Assembly: GCA_946807835.1 (NCBI GenBank)
Contig: OX327702.1
Location: forward strand, 1,984,001-2,048,000
DNA from: Ailanthus altissimus
Taxonomy: Eukaryota > Streptophyta > Magnoliopsida > Sapindales > Simaroubaceae
Length of the DNA: 64,000 bases
Direction: 5' to 3'
Positions within the stretch are counted from its first letter, which is position 1; each line of letters begins with the position of its first letter. A program made the position numbers and the translations under genes. The notes under the pieces are model-generated. The model was not told the origin of the DNA. It did no database searches and saw nothing but the letters and a program-made list of their open reading frames with translations. Positions 1-11,790 of this stretch are shown piece by piece.

Positions 1-861
1 GATTCATTAAGAATAAGTCTTATTAACCATACATGCCAATTAGGTATATTCTTATCCTAATTCGAAACTTGCATATGCAATATTGAATGTTACTCTACAA
101 TCATGCATCAAATTACCTAGGTCTAAATATTATTATTCTTCTTCCGAGTTTATCAATAATATTACTAAAGTAATCAAAATATTGATCAGATATAATGAAA
201 CATTAAGAACAAATAATTTGAATAATGAAGAATTGAGTTCAAATAAATATTAAAAAGATCCAACAATTAAGCTCACATATTGAGTTCAAGTAATAACCTT
301 AAAAAATAATTTTAGCTCATGATAACAAGAGAATTATGGCTGAAAAATAAAATAAACATGATACAACCAACAGCAAACCAATATAGACGTCAATTCGCAG
401 TTGGTTGATACGCCAAAGATTCATCAACAATCTCTTGCTTCCTTGAATTGCCCTTACTTCTCTCTCTAAAAATTGCTCTTCTTCAATGTGTTGTGGTTCT
501 AAGAGCCCTAAGTTGTGTCTCCTTTAGGTCTGAAACGAGTGGCCTTTATATAGGAATTGATTTGGAGTCTTGGAGTTGTATTTCTTTTAGGATTAAGAAA
601 ATTGCACTGTTCACCACTGCCGTGATCATTGTTCATCGCTGGGGCGACATCACTGTAGCACGGATACTGTTCATGCAGCATTGTAACAATTTGATGTTTT
701 GCCTTGTTTTTCTTAGATTTTCATCCCTAATTGCTCCATTCACTCCAAAGCTAATAAATAATAATTAAACATATAAAAAGTTTAATATTCTTATTAAAAT
801 GAGTAATTAATTAAGTTAAGGGAGTGAAAATAATAAATATAATTTACGCTTATCATTTACA
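1..861. other. Unassigned AT-rich sequence, no gene seen
   Basis: No coding region can be supported. The longest open frame (448-768, plus) starts at a non-ATG codon and its product resembles nothing I recognise. A TATA-like stretch near 547 precedes moderately GC-rich DNA at 600-690, which could be an old retroelement LTR, but no second copy is present in the window to prove it. Confidence 0.4.
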
Positions 862-1077
862 CACTATAACACCTTAAGCTTGTAATTGAGGGAAAACATT
901 TAAGTTTTCACTCTACAATACTATTAAAAGTGGTATGAGCTCATGGTCATACGCGTGCCTTAGAGACAACTACACCTCTCAACTAATATTAAGTTCTCTA
1001 GTTTGAATATCCTCTCAACTAATATTAAGCTCGTGGTCTAAGCTTGTAGAAGTAGCTTAATGGTAATCACACTTTGT
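862..1077. repeat. Dispersed repeat, copy 1, left part
   Basis: This stretch is nearly identical to 15485-15709 and partly to 39690-40035. Shared landmarks are 'accttaagcttgtaattgag', 'aaaagtggtatgagctc' and 'taactacacctctcaacta'. The copy is interrupted at 1077 by a solo LTR and resumes at 3094. I do not recognise the family. A tRNA-like arrangement ('gtagcttaatggtaatcac') is present but too weak to call a SINE. Confidence 0.75.
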
Positions 1078-3093
1078 TGTTAGGGTCGGTGCTTACGTGT
1101 CATCTCTGAATGTAAATATACTTGTGTATTTAAACAAGTGTACATTCCCATTAAATCGCTAATACCCAATTATATAGTATTTTGCATGTAACATTACAGA
1201 CATTGTAGATCTGAAGGAGTTTGGATCAAATTTAAAAGGTTTAGATAAGGGCTCATAATAAGCCACGCTGAGAGATATAATTGTTAAATGTTAGCACAGC
1301 TAAGTGTTAGTTGGTTATAATACTCAGTAGATCCAAGAGTTGAGCCTTGTCTGTAATGGAATATAGACCTGAGAATATACTAGTAACTGCATAGTTACAA
1401 GAGTTGCAATTAGGTGCCAGGAAATGCATGTTGCGCAAATATGTTCTCGAATAATAGTCTCTGATCTATTTCTATCGATGCGGGTCTACCGGTGGATACC
1501 TTAATATATAGATCAGCATATGTCGTATCTGTCGGGTATAGATGGTCGTTCCTTACTGACCATGAGCTTGGAGGTCGTATTGACATATGGGTGTCTAGTT
1601 AAGACTGAATATGAGACAGACTCACAAGGGCTTCCGATAGACATTTAATGTAAGCCGTCAACGGAGGGTCCTCTCGAGTTGAGTAGTATACGTGGTCCTT
1701 TGACCTGAGTGCCACGGTGGGCTTGTAAGTACTCCACCGTACTTTGGTTCCACACATGTCACAGACCTTTCATAGTGTGACCGCTGGGTGTCGCTGGGTA
1801 TGGTCTGATGCTTATGGAGTCTGGTGCGTACAAATATGGGATCCGTCAGCTCATATATGGAGTTAGATATTCAGATGCTTCGAGACTGTATCTCAGAAAG
1901 TCTTATGGCCACAAACAATTATCCCGGGAAAGAGTTCCGCCAGGGTGGAACAATATGGCAAAGAAGTTTGTGCATATTGTTCATTGAGATACAAGTCTGG
2001 AGATAAGACATGGATGAGCAATGGGGATTTGACGGTGATAATCTATATCCCCGCATATCTTGGATATCATGACGGAAGGACTATACGTATGCGTTGTAAC
2101 CTCAGCTTGTATGGTTCAATGCGTTAATTTGTATATCCGTGACGTGTACGTGGGGCATTGCTCACGGACTCATAGAATAGTTTCATTTGACAAATCAGAC
2201 GTAGGACCTAGGAAGTCTCACGATATGGAGTGTACTCGTTGTGCACTGGGACAGCGTACCGAATTAAATTGTTTAATCCAGTAATATTCAGCGATTCTAC
2301 GAGAATGCGTGCGTGTCTGTATTTAAGTGTTAAATACAAAAATTAGTTAATAATTGTTATTTACTAATTGTATAAGGACACGTAGTGCATTGTGAACCCT
2401 CAGTTGAGTTTACCTAAGTATGGAATTTGGTGGGACCCACTAAGGGGTGAACTTGGTAACTATTTATGAGGGCCAAAATAATCATTACACACTATGATTA
2501 TTTAATTGTTAAATAATCATTCTCTCTCTCCTTTTTTATATTATATAATATATATTATTATATTATTATTATATTATATATATATATATAAAGAAAAAGC
2601 AAGAGAAAAAGAGAAGTAGGCCATTTCGGCCGAGAGGGAGAAAAGAGAAGAAGAAATGGAGGAGAAAGGGGAAGAAGAAAGAAAGAAAAAAAGAAAAAAA
2701 AAGGAAGAAAGGAAAAATGAAATTGTTTCATTTTTTCCTCTGCTTCCAATTTGAGTAATTATGAATTGCTCCAAATTCTCCATTTCTTATCTTTTTGGAG
2801 AAAATGATGTAAATTCACTCTCGACTATTTTGAAAATTAAGAGTTAATCTCAAATTGAATATGGAGCTGTTGTTCTAGCTCACCAAGCCCACCGAGTTGG
2901 TGACTAAAACTGCACCGAGTTGGTCTCTATAACGTTACACGTTTGGTGAGTTCTCTAACTTTATAAATATATTAATGTGATTAATATATTTATTTATTAT
3001 GTTTATTGCAAAATTTATATTTCCACTGCGTTAGGCAATAGACACAATTATACATGCATACACTCACTTGCCTAAGATCCGACTACGCCAACA
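1078..3093 (+). mobile_element. Solo LTR of Copia family A (Angela-like)
   Basis: The sequence starts with TGTTAGGGTCGGTGCTTACG and ends with CCAACA. It is colinear over its length with the LTRs of the full element at 45849-56120: shared blocks include the 'gatctgaaggagtt' region, the 'gggtctaccggtgga' region and the 'gtgtactcgttgtgcactgg' region. No internal retrotransposon sequence follows, so this is a solo LTR. The flanks read TTTGT on the left and TTTCT on the right, an imperfect 5-bp target duplication. The matching unoccupied site is kept in the paralogue near 15709. A GA-rich stretch at 2590-2715 replaces part of the usual LTR sequence. Open frames inside (1824-2284, 2558-2783) are not real genes. 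Confidence 0.85.
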
Positions 3094-3612
3094 TTTCTAA
3101 TCATTATCAAAGGCTTCAAGCACCCTTTCACTAAGTATATATTCAATTTGTGTGGGAATTGGGAGTATGGTGTTGTGACAAGCATGCACCAATTGTTCTT
3201 ATAAATGAAAATTTGATATCAGTTATGCAAATAGGTAGAACATGAAGTAAATCACGGAATGTGGGCTGATCTTGATAAAAAGACACAATTTATTCCCACC
3301 CAATCATTCTATTAAAATCGAAATCAAATCAGCAATCCATTTCATGATAGGACCTTTTCGCTACATTTTTAATACTAATCAAAATTTATCCAACAAAGGC
3401 ATCTCGACTACCTCTAAAGATTGAAGGAAATACAAACATGAAATTTCTGTAACAATATGGCCCATATCATTAATTCCTTCGACTTGCCCATGATTAAGGT
3501 GGAACCCTTCCCAACTTCTCTCACTAAGCAAACCTTCCCTCAGTTCAAACCTAACCATAATAACATATATTATTATAAAAAGAAATATGTATACTATAAT
3601 AATATATTGTAT
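3094..3612. repeat. Dispersed repeat, copy 1, right part
   Basis: Continuation of the repeat interrupted at 1077; near-identical to 15710-16216. On the minus strand both copies keep an open segment reading LREGLLSERSWEG followed by LNHGQVEGINDMGHIVTEIS with very few changes. I do not recognise this peptide. It could be part of an unknown element's gene or a captured host fragment. Confidence 0.7.
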
Positions 3613-3660
3613 ATGCATTTAAGATACCAGTTAGATCTAACCAAGAATCCTTCGTGTTTG

Positions 3661-3825
3661 TGAGAAATATAATAAATTATATATTTCACTATATCAAAAT
3701 AATATATAAAGTTGACTCTTGTATAGACTTAAAGACATATACAAAATAGGAGACGATATCTACATTAATAATAATATATATGGTAAGAAAATCTTAAAAA
3801 ATTATTCTGTAATACTTCTTTAATA
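3661..3825 (-). repeat. 3' LTR of Copia element C (minus strand)
   Basis: About 165 bp, similar to 8462-8616 (shared 'ttaaagacatatacaaaata'-like core and 'attattctgtaatacttctttaata'-like end). On the minus strand it begins TATTAAAG just after a purine-rich tract (GAGTTTGAAGAGGG, 3826-3839), the usual polypurine-tract/LTR junction of short-LTR plant Copia elements. The first base pair of the terminal TG has decayed to TA. No clear target duplication was found. Confidence 0.65.
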
Positions 3826-4126
3826 CCCTCTTCAAACTCAAGATGACGGAATAGAAGTAAGCTTAAATTGAAGATTAAAGCATGAAAGTGGCTGGAAAGT
3901 AAAGATTTGGTAAAGATATCAACAAGTTGCTATTTAGATACTGTCATGGCACTGCACCACTGGCACGATATTGTCTGCTTTGGGCCCCACTAGGCCTTTA
4001 CGATTTTGTTCCTGGGGTGCCCATACATCCTAAAAGGCCTCGTACTAATTAAGGCAGCCCACCCTTTATAAACTCAGCATCTCTCCCGTGCTTTATCGGT
4101 GTGGGATTTGCCTAAGGGTGTATTCA

Positions 4127-4160
4127 CCCCCCCTCCCCCCCCCCCCCCCCCCCCCCCCCC
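4127..4160. repeat. Poly-C tract (TRIM polypurine tract)
   Basis: Thirty-three C in 34 bases with one T at 4134. On the minus strand this is the polypurine tract of the left TRIM; the right copy has only six G at 4577-4582. It probably expanded by slippage, and its length is also a likely sequencing uncertainty. Confidence 0.8.
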
Positions 4161-4230
4161 TTCGGGACTCAGTGTCCTCACTGAGGCACACACTGAGATT
4201 TGCCCCACCATCGCTCAAGAGGACACGCGA

Positions 4231-4246
4231 AGCCGCTTTGATACCA
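4231..4246 (-). other. Primer-binding site of left TRIM (tRNA-Met type)
   Basis: The minus strand reads TGGTATCAAAGCGGCT, one base from the plus-strand version at 4490. It lies two bases from the LTR end, where a primer-binding site should be. Confidence 0.75.
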
Positions 4247-4489
4247 TCTGTCATGGCACTGCACCACTGGCACGATATTGTCTGCTTTGGGCCCTACTAG
4301 GCCCTCACGGTTTTGTTCCTGGGGTGCCCATACGCCCCAAAAGGCCTCATACCAATGAAGGCAGCCCACCCTTTATAAACCCAGCATAAACCCTTTTGGG
4401 GTGTATGGGCACCCCAGGAACAAAACTGTGAGAGCCTAGTAGGGCCCAAAGCGGACAATATCGTGCTAGTGGTGCAATGCCATGGCAAA

Positions 4490-4505
4490 TGGTATCAGAG
4501 CGGCT
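4490..4505 (+). other. Primer-binding site of right TRIM (tRNA-Met type)
   Basis: TGGTATCAGAGCGGCT, complementary to the 3' end expected of initiator tRNA-Met, two bases after an LTR ending CATGGCA. Confidence 0.8.
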
Positions 4506-7105
4506 CCGCGTGTCCTCTTGAGTGATGGTGGGGCAAACCTCAGTGTGTGCCTTAGTAAGGGCACTGAGTCCCGAAAGGGGGGTGAATACACCCTTAGGCA
4601 AATCCCACATCGACAAAGCACGGGAAAGATCCTGGGTTTATAAAAGGTGGGCTACCTTCATTGGTACGAGGCCTTTTGGGGTGTATGGACACCCCAGGAA
4701 CAAAACCATAAGGGCCCAGTGGGGCCTAAAGTAGACAATATCGTGCCAGTGGTGCAGTGTCATGACAGATAATACACCCTTAGGCAAATCTCACATCGGC
4801 AAAGCATGGAAGAGATGCTGGGTTTATAAAGGGTGGGCTGCCTTCATTGGTACGAGGCCTTTTGGGGTATATGGGCACCCCAGGAACAAAATCGTGAGGG
4901 CCCAGTGGGGCTCAAAGCGGACAATATCGTGCCAATGGTGCAGTGCCATGACAGATACGATGGAGTGGAGCGTAATAATGCCCTGAGAAATGTGTTGCCG
5001 AATAAAATGACAATTTGTCTCAATATTTATAGTCCGTTCATGAAAAATATCGTTGTGGGAGATTTAGATAGCACTTTGATTGTCACAATAAATGGGTATA
5101 GTGCTAGAGTGAATAATACTCATATCTCCAAGAAGCCATCGAAGCCAAACAATCTCTTGGGTAGTATCAGTAAGGGCACAATTAGCCTCAGTACTGGAAC
5201 GGGCAGTGGCTGTCTACTTTTTACTTTTCCATGAAAGAATAGAATCTCTTAAGAAAAGATAAAATCCAGTAGTTGATCATTGATATATAGGATCACATGC
5301 CCAATCTGCATCAGCATAAGCTCACAACAGAAAAGGAGAATGAGTTGAAAAATAAAAACCATGAAAAAGTGTATCCTTATGATAATGCAGAATATGAAGA
5401 ACTACTACAAAATGAAAGGTATGAGGAGCGACCATAAACTGATTAACAATATGAATAGCATAAATAATATATGGCCGAGTGACAATAAGATATACCAAAC
5501 TATTAACTAACTGGCGATAAAGAGTGGCATCACTGAGGAGAGTACCATTAGATGATCAGAGTTTAATATTATACTCTAAAGGAGTAGAGGCAATTTTACT
5601 ATCTGTCAAGTCAGCTCTAACAAATAGATCCAATGCATATTTAGCCTGTGAGAGATAATATCAGGTAGAATCAGACAGTACCTTAAGTTCAAGGTTGCCA
5701 AGATCTTTCATTTCAAAGTGTTGATGAAGAAAGGTCTTGAGAGTGGAAATACCTAGAAGATCATCACTTGTGATAATCATATCATCAACATAGATAAGAA
5801 GGAGAATACAACCTTGTGTTGTCTTACCAAAAAAAGAGCTGAGTTATAAGCACTAGACTGAAAATCATGCTGAAGAATAGTTCATTAAACTTTGCAAACC
5901 ATGCACGAAGAGTTTGTTTAAGACCGTATAAAGCACGATAAAGTTTATAGACTTTGCCCATAGGATGTGAATAACCATAAAGAGGGTTTATATATACTTC
6001 TTCAGTGAGATCACTATTAAGGAATTCATTCTTGACATCCATCTGAAATAATGTCTAACCACGAACTGCAACAACAACTAATAAACTGCGAAGGTGGTTA
6101 TATATAGGATCCCAACACCTATAACCTTTATGTTCTATCCCATATTCGAAGAAGCAACATAACCGAGTACGTGGCTCAAGTTTAGTGTACTCATATTTTT
6201 TAAGTAGGACAAAACAGACACAACCAATTATTTTGAGGAGATTATAATTAGGTGGAGTTCTATAAAGCTCATAAGGTGACTCTCCATAACAGGAGAATGA
6301 ACACGATTAATGGTAAAGACAGCAGTCAATGCAGTTTCTTCCCAAAAATGTTCAGGATAAAAAGAATAGATAAGAATAGCACGAGTAGTGTCTAAAATAT
6401 GTCTGTGTTTACGTTCAGCTCTTCCATTTTGCTGAGATGTACTAGAATAAGACCTTTGACGTGTAGTACTATGTTCTTGTAAAAGATTTAGAAAGTCAAA
6501 ATTTCTATACTCGATGGCAATATCAGTACGAAAAACCTTAATAGGTATAAGAACTGAGTTTTAACCATCTAAGCAAAATCTCCATAAATTTTAGTAAATT
6601 CAAATCGTTGTTTCATAATAAACAACCAAATATATTGAGAATAGTCATCAACGAAGATCACAAAATATTTAGATCCTCTCATTGTAGCATTTAGAGAAGA
6701 ACCTTATATATCAGAATGTACAATATCAAACGGAGCATGAGTGACAGTAGTACTATCACCAAAAGGTAAAGTTGGTTATTTAGCCAAGGGACATGTAAGA
6801 CAATCATCTTTATTATCAGAAATAATTCCTAAATGACCACTAGATACCAGAGATCGGATGCGATTAACTGACGCATAACCCAAACGAGAGTGCCAAAGAT
6901 GTAATGAAGTCACTGAAAAGATAGATGCTGTAGACGAAGGATATAGGGAGGACAAATCTAAAGAAATGAGTTCATAAAGACATCCACCCTTACGGCTTGT
7001 CCTAAGCGTCCGATCGGTCTTTACATTCTACACACAACAACCAAAAGCAGTAAACAAGATATTAAGACCAAGTTCGCAGAATTAACCGACAAACAAAAGA
7101 TTTAA

Positions 7106-7725
7106 TGTGAGGTTAAGAATAAAAAAAGTGTCAGATACAAAGAAATTAAGGCAAGACACTTAACCAACATGATTAACTTTTATGAGAAAACTATTGGCAG
7201 TTTAAATAAAAGAAAAATGATATTTTTATTCTACGAGTTTGACATAATTCTCAATTTTATCTCACGATTTTTAAAAAATTCAATTTTGTCCTAGTCTGTT
7301 AATGAGATTATGTTAGATTTGACTGAAAATATCTTTTGATGGTATATTGACAAATTGCCTTTAGTTATTATGTTAATTGAAAATGGTGATACAAGTACAT
7401 TATACAATGTACACGTGTCAATCCTTAATAGGCTATTAAAAATAAAAAGACACGTGACATGTTTTAATAGGTTTAAATTTTAATATTCATTAAAAATTTA
7501 TTTTATAATTAAAAATTAATTTAAATAAATAAAATTAAACCACCAATGAACGGTGACTGTCGTCGCCGGCCACCATCAATTCTAAATTTCGATAACGAAA
7601 ATAGTCAAAATTTACACCATTAGATTTTATTTTTTTATATCTACACAATGGTGTGATCATTTTTATCAAAAAAAAATAAGAAGATGTCCAAAAAATGAAT
7701 CCAAAATAGGGGTAAGGTGGCGGCC
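7106..7725. other. Unassigned AT-rich sequence, no gene seen
   Basis: This lies between the recognisable pol of element C and the GC-rich block. It may include the lost gag of element C or a later insertion. Nothing in it was identified. Confidence 0.4.
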
Positions 7726-8110
7726 ACCGCACGCCACCGCCCTTACAGTTGGATAGATCGACCGCACGCCACCGCCCTTACAGTTGGATAGATCGGCGGT
7801 CAATCTATCCAATGGTGGGGGCGGTGCACGCCACTACCCCGCCGTTCGACTGCAAACAACGGTGGTCACCGCCAATCACCACGGGCCGGTATTCGTGCGT
7901 CGAACGGTGGGGCGGTGGCGTGCATTGTCCCCATTGTTGGACAAATAGGTTGTCAATCTATCCAATGGTGGGGGCGATGCACACCACCGCCTCAGCGTTC
8001 AACGCACGACCGCCGGCGCGTGGTGATTGGCGGCGGCCACCGCTGTTCGCAGTCAAACGACGAGGCAGTGGCGTGCACCGCCCCCACCGTTTGATAGATC
8101 GGCCGCGTGC
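7726..8110. repeat. GC-rich direct and inverted repeat block
   Basis: A 35-bp unit beginning ACCGCACGCCACCGCCC is perfectly tandemly duplicated at 7726-7760 and 7761-7795. Inverted versions follow ('tcaatctatccaatggtggg' with GGGCGGTGCACGCC) near 7800-7833 and 7950-7985, and a further direct version at 8070-8103 ('cgtgcaccgcccccaccg'). The GC content contrasts sharply with the AT-rich surroundings. Long open frames across it (7749-8210, 7958-8296) follow from the low density of stop codons in such sequence and are not supported as genes. Confidence 0.75.
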
Positions 8111-8461
8111 GATATGTTCAGATCTCCAATCGACCTGTTTCTGGTGGCATTTGAATGTTCGGAGACTACTGCGTCTTTTGGACTGGGTGGTGTCGGTCAT
8201 GGTGGTGTAGAACGATTGGGATCTGAAGTGGTAATAAACAATAGTAAAGGACTTTAGGCGACGCATGACGGTGGTTCCAATCTCCGATCGGCACATTTTC
8301 AGTGCCGTTAAAACAGTCGATGGTGTCTAAGTATCCTAGGGTGGGCTATGTCAATCACAATAATTTTTTGTAAATTTTTGACGACTTTCAAGTTTTTTTC
8401 AATGAAACTCCTTTGAACTTATATTGAGTTTTCAAAAAAAAAAATCAACATTTGATTTTAT

Positions 8462-8616
8462 ATGAAAAATATATTAAACTATATATTTTATTGTACTAAA
8501 ATAATGTATAAAATTAATTTTTATATAAACTTAAAGTATATACAAAATAAAAAATAATATTTATATTAATAATAAAAAAAATATTAATAAATTATTCTAA
8601 AATAATTTCTTTAATA
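8462..8616 (-). repeat. 5' LTR of Copia element C (minus strand)
   Basis: Partner of 3661-3825, with the same order of motifs but more AT decay. The tRNA primer site expected immediately to the left is not recognisable, and 8111-8461 between it and the GC-rich block holds nothing I can identify. Confidence 0.55.
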
Positions 8617-11239
8617 GTGGTCATTCATGACGTTTTTGAGCATACGCTCTCCCTAACAAAACCCTGTAATATATCAAGCTGAACTTAATAATAATAATAA
8701 CCCATGTGGATGTGCCAACTCATCAACTGGCTATTATTGAGTCGTATGTCCTTCATTGTTGGATTTTCGATTCTCGCTGTCTGATAGAATGAGATTTGCA
8801 TTAATTAATGGTGCCAAGGTCCCAAGCCTTTGCTTTCTGCGAGCCCGTCTATTTCTCATCCACTCAGTACATGTACTTAGCTCATTAAAATGTCTTCTCA
8901 ATAGGAGAAAGATCCTTGTCAAAAAAGGGATAAGCTTAGACTCCATTGTTAGGTACTGTTTTGAAAGGTTTCGGGATTAAAAGTTTTTAGGGTTTTTATA
9001 ATCTCACTCTTCTAATTTTTTTATTGTACCTCACTCTATGAATAGCCATTTTTTAATATTAAACCAAGATTTTTTTAATTTAAATTTTCTTGTCGAATAC
9101 AATATAAGAAGTGACTATCGATTATCAAATTAGAATGTAATCACAGGCTCATTAACAAACACGTGACATAAAATATTTAAAAATTAAAACTTAGTTTAAA
9201 AGAGAATCTTAATTCTTCATTGTTATGAAACATAAATTAGTGAAATTGCAAGGTGCATAATGGAACAAGCCATTGGAGATTGAACCTACAATGTTGCTGC
9301 TAAAAGTCTGTGGTTTTTGTTAGAGTCGACTGAAAAATTATTTGAATGTGAGGACCGGGAAAATGGGACCCCAGATTGATCGAAGTGGGCTCTTTTGATA
9401 AAATACAAAACGAGTTAATCATCATTGTGTACGAGTTCAGTCAATTTCGATACAGAATTACAAAGGGGTCTACACAATTGTGAATGTTAGGTAATAAGTG
9501 CCAATCAATTTGATTGATTGCAAATTGAAAATTGATTGGTGATCAAATGGGTCTGTGTTTGTCCATTTCATCGATTGGTGATCACGCGTGAGCCATCATA
9601 TGAAGCATGCCGCTCGCTATTTTACAAATCTATATGATCAAACTTCATTGTTGTCCTGTTGGGTGGTGATGAACTGCACATATAATTGAGTGAGAGAAGA
9701 GAGATTTGGAAATTAATAAATGAGAGACTTCAGATATTCTTTTTGTAAAAGAGTGCAAATTTGATTTGGTTTCTTCAAGGTTAGTGGAAGCGGTTGGCAA
9801 ATCTCCTTGTTCAAATATTTTTAAGCCATAAAATATTAACTGAATCAGATTTTACTAGAAACCATGTAAACAGAATCAGATTTTATTAGAAACGATGCAC
9901 TTCGAAGAAACATTATTATAAGGCAAAAGATTCGATCCATGGACAATCTTTAGAGAGTGAAGTTTACAGATCACACTGTTGAAAATTTTTATTCAATCTA
10001 AGTTAATATTAATTGAATTTTTTATTTTATAAAAAAGAATTAATGATAGTTCATTAATTAATCAATTCAATATATTTAGTGATCATTTTTAAATTAGATT
10101 GTAATTTTTTGTGTAAAAACTTAATTGAGTGATAAGTATAGACTTTTAAGTCTCATTGAAGCCTATTATAAAAATTTCAAGTGTAAAACTCTAATTTAAA
10201 AATTAAGTCTCCTTTTTAATTTAGACTTAATTATTGAGAACAGTACATTTTTTTTCATATTACAGATCTAACCCGACTAGACTGGAGGTTGAAGATGACC
10301 TTTAGCCGAGTCTCTTGAAGCCCACTAGTAGGGCCACGCACATGAAACTCGTGCGGGTTCATCCGGAGCCCGTTTTGACTCCCGTTTACTTATTAAACTC
10401 TATTTTTTATCCTCTAATTTTATAAATATTTTATTTTATTTTTTAAGTATGTAAAATATTTTTAAGATAATTATTACCTATTTATGTGTTTTAATTAGGA
10501 GAAAAATAATTTTTGGTAAGATTTTCTTTTGAAAATTTACCATAAATTGTTTTAATATATATTAGATAGGAGTGTATGTAGTATTCACTCTCCTTAGTTG
10601 AAATATTTTCTAGTATACTCTCCTAATTAAATTTAGTTACATAAACTATGACTATAATTAATTTAAAATTGTTGTTCAAATTTATACAACTATGATTGAT
10701 TGTTGATCGCTAAAAGTACATTTTGTGACGTACTTAATTTTGTTTGATCTCATGCATATATGTCATTAATATGCATATTGTGTTCGGCAATATTATTTAA
10801 TTTTCCCAATTTTGGAACATTGCTTGTAAATTGTTGAGGTTATTTCACCAAAGTTGTTTAACCATCAAAGTTTGTATAAATTTTATTGAGTTCCTATTTT
10901 GTTGATGGAAAAATTTTAAAATTAATTGGTACAATTGTCTGCCCAAATGGGGTTATTGTAAAAATTAATTTAAACAGCCGAAGAATATTGTATGAGATAC
11001 ATGATTTGATAAATTTATTTACCCCAAAGAAATGAATTTTGAAGAATTATTTATTTCATTATTGCTAAAGAAAATATGTAAGTTTAAAGGTTGATCTACT
11101 CAAAGAGAATGGATTTTTAGATATATAAATTTTTCTTATTTTATTGATTTTCTTTCTTAGGGAATAATTTATTATTATATACTATGCCCAAAAGGGAGTA
11201 TATGATAATACAATTAATTCTTGTATATATTGTATTCCT
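8617..11239. other. Unassigned intergenic sequence, no gene seen
   Basis: AT-rich, without a supported gene. A minus-strand open stretch at 8734-8946 (ELSTCTEWMRNRRARRKQRL) has protein-like composition but no family was recognised and no splice context supports it. A GC-richer patch at 10265-10385 may be a retroelement fragment. 9970-10250 is very AT-rich. Confidence 0.4.
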
Positions 11240-11790
11240 TATGCTTACATGAGCATTTTATCTACTGCCTATAATTGATCTAGTTGCAATTTTGAGATAC
11301 AGTCACATTTTTTTTAACAACAATAATATTATAATTGAAATTCTGAATAGGTTAAAGTATAAGAAATGAATATTTGTATATAGGTTTACTTTAAAAATAA
11401 TGGACATGAATATGGCTCTTCGTGAAAATCAACCACCACAACCCACTAGTGAGAGCTTTGAAGCTCAGAAAGCTCATTATAAGTAATAAAAAAAAAATCA
11501 AACCAATTAATTCTCATTGTTTATGCTTATATAAGCATTCTATCTATTGCCCATAATTAATCTAGTTATAATTTTGAGATACAGTCTCTTTTTTAGAACA
11601 ACAATAATGCTACAATTGAGATTATAAATTAGTCAAACAATAAGAAATGAAAATTTTGATGTAGAGTTTGCTTTGAGAATAATGGATATGGATATAGCTC
11701 TACACGAAAATCAACCATCATAACCCATTAATGAAAACATTGAAGCTTAGAAAGCTCATTATGAGTAATGGAAAAAATTGAACCAATTAA
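11240..11790 (+). repeat. Tandem duplication of about 280 bp
   Basis: 11240-11519 and 11520-11790 are diverged copies in direct orientation. Shared words are 'atgctta', 'gcattctatctattgcc', 'ttttgagatacagtc', 'caacaataat', and 'gaaaatcaacca' near the end. Each copy contains the N-terminus of a Copia gag, so the duplicated unit is an untranslated leader plus gag start. Confidence 0.7.

Larger units (their letters stand above)
3942..4953. mobile_element. TRIM cluster with inverted ends and a perfect target duplication
   Basis: Five copies of a roughly 185-bp LTR lie here. Minus orientation: 3942-4126 and 4249-about 4387 (truncated). Plus orientation: about 4391-4487 (truncated), 4583-4767 and about 4768-4953. 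Two internal regions (4127-4248 minus, 4488-4582 plus) each hold a tRNA-Met-type primer site and a G-rich polypurine tract but no coding sequence, as in terminal-repeat retrotransposons in miniature (TRIM). A TATA-like 'gggtttataaa' lies in each complete LTR. The outer ends are inverted (TGTCATGGC and GCCATGACA) and the whole is bounded by GATAC at 3937-3941 and 4954-4958. It sits in the RNase H region of element C. Open frames here are by-products. Confidence 0.85.
3826..7105 (-). pseudogene. Degenerate Copia pol (element C)
   Basis: Minus-strand relic of a Ty1/Copia polyprotein with many frameshifts and stops. From its 5' end (right) to its 3' end (left) the domains are in Copia order: GAG-pre-integrase near 6780-6970 (LWHSRLGYASVNRIRSL), integrase with QQNGRAERKHRH near 6400-6440, reverse transcriptase at 5700-6060 (MDVKNEFLN, YRALYGLKQ, and YVDDM at about 5780-5797), and RNase H at 4955-5110 (CDNQSAI, HERTKHIE) finishing at 3826-3941 (VDIFTK). 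The RNase H part is split by the TRIM cluster at 3942-4953. The open stretch 5824-6042 is only the best-preserved RT piece. Gag is not recognisable. The element is dead and old, judged by the number of breaks; its lineage is not assigned. Confidence 0.85.

Noticed and set aside
448..768. 106-residue open frame near the left edge
   Set aside because: It starts at a non-ATG codon, resembles no known protein, and lies in probable repeat sequence.
862..1077. Possible tRNA-derived SINE
   Set aside because: A-box-like and B-box-like words are present, but there is no poly(A) tail or target duplication, and similarity to other copies extends well beyond it.
1824..2284. Three overlapping open frames
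   Set aside because: They lie inside the solo LTR at 1078-3093 and are not conserved in the other LTR copies.
4088..4389. Proline-rich open frames
   Set aside because: They are produced by the poly-C tract of the TRIM.
7749..8296. Open frames of 153 and 112 residues
   Set aside because: GC-rich direct and inverted repeats with few stop codons explain them; both strands are open and neither shows a domain.
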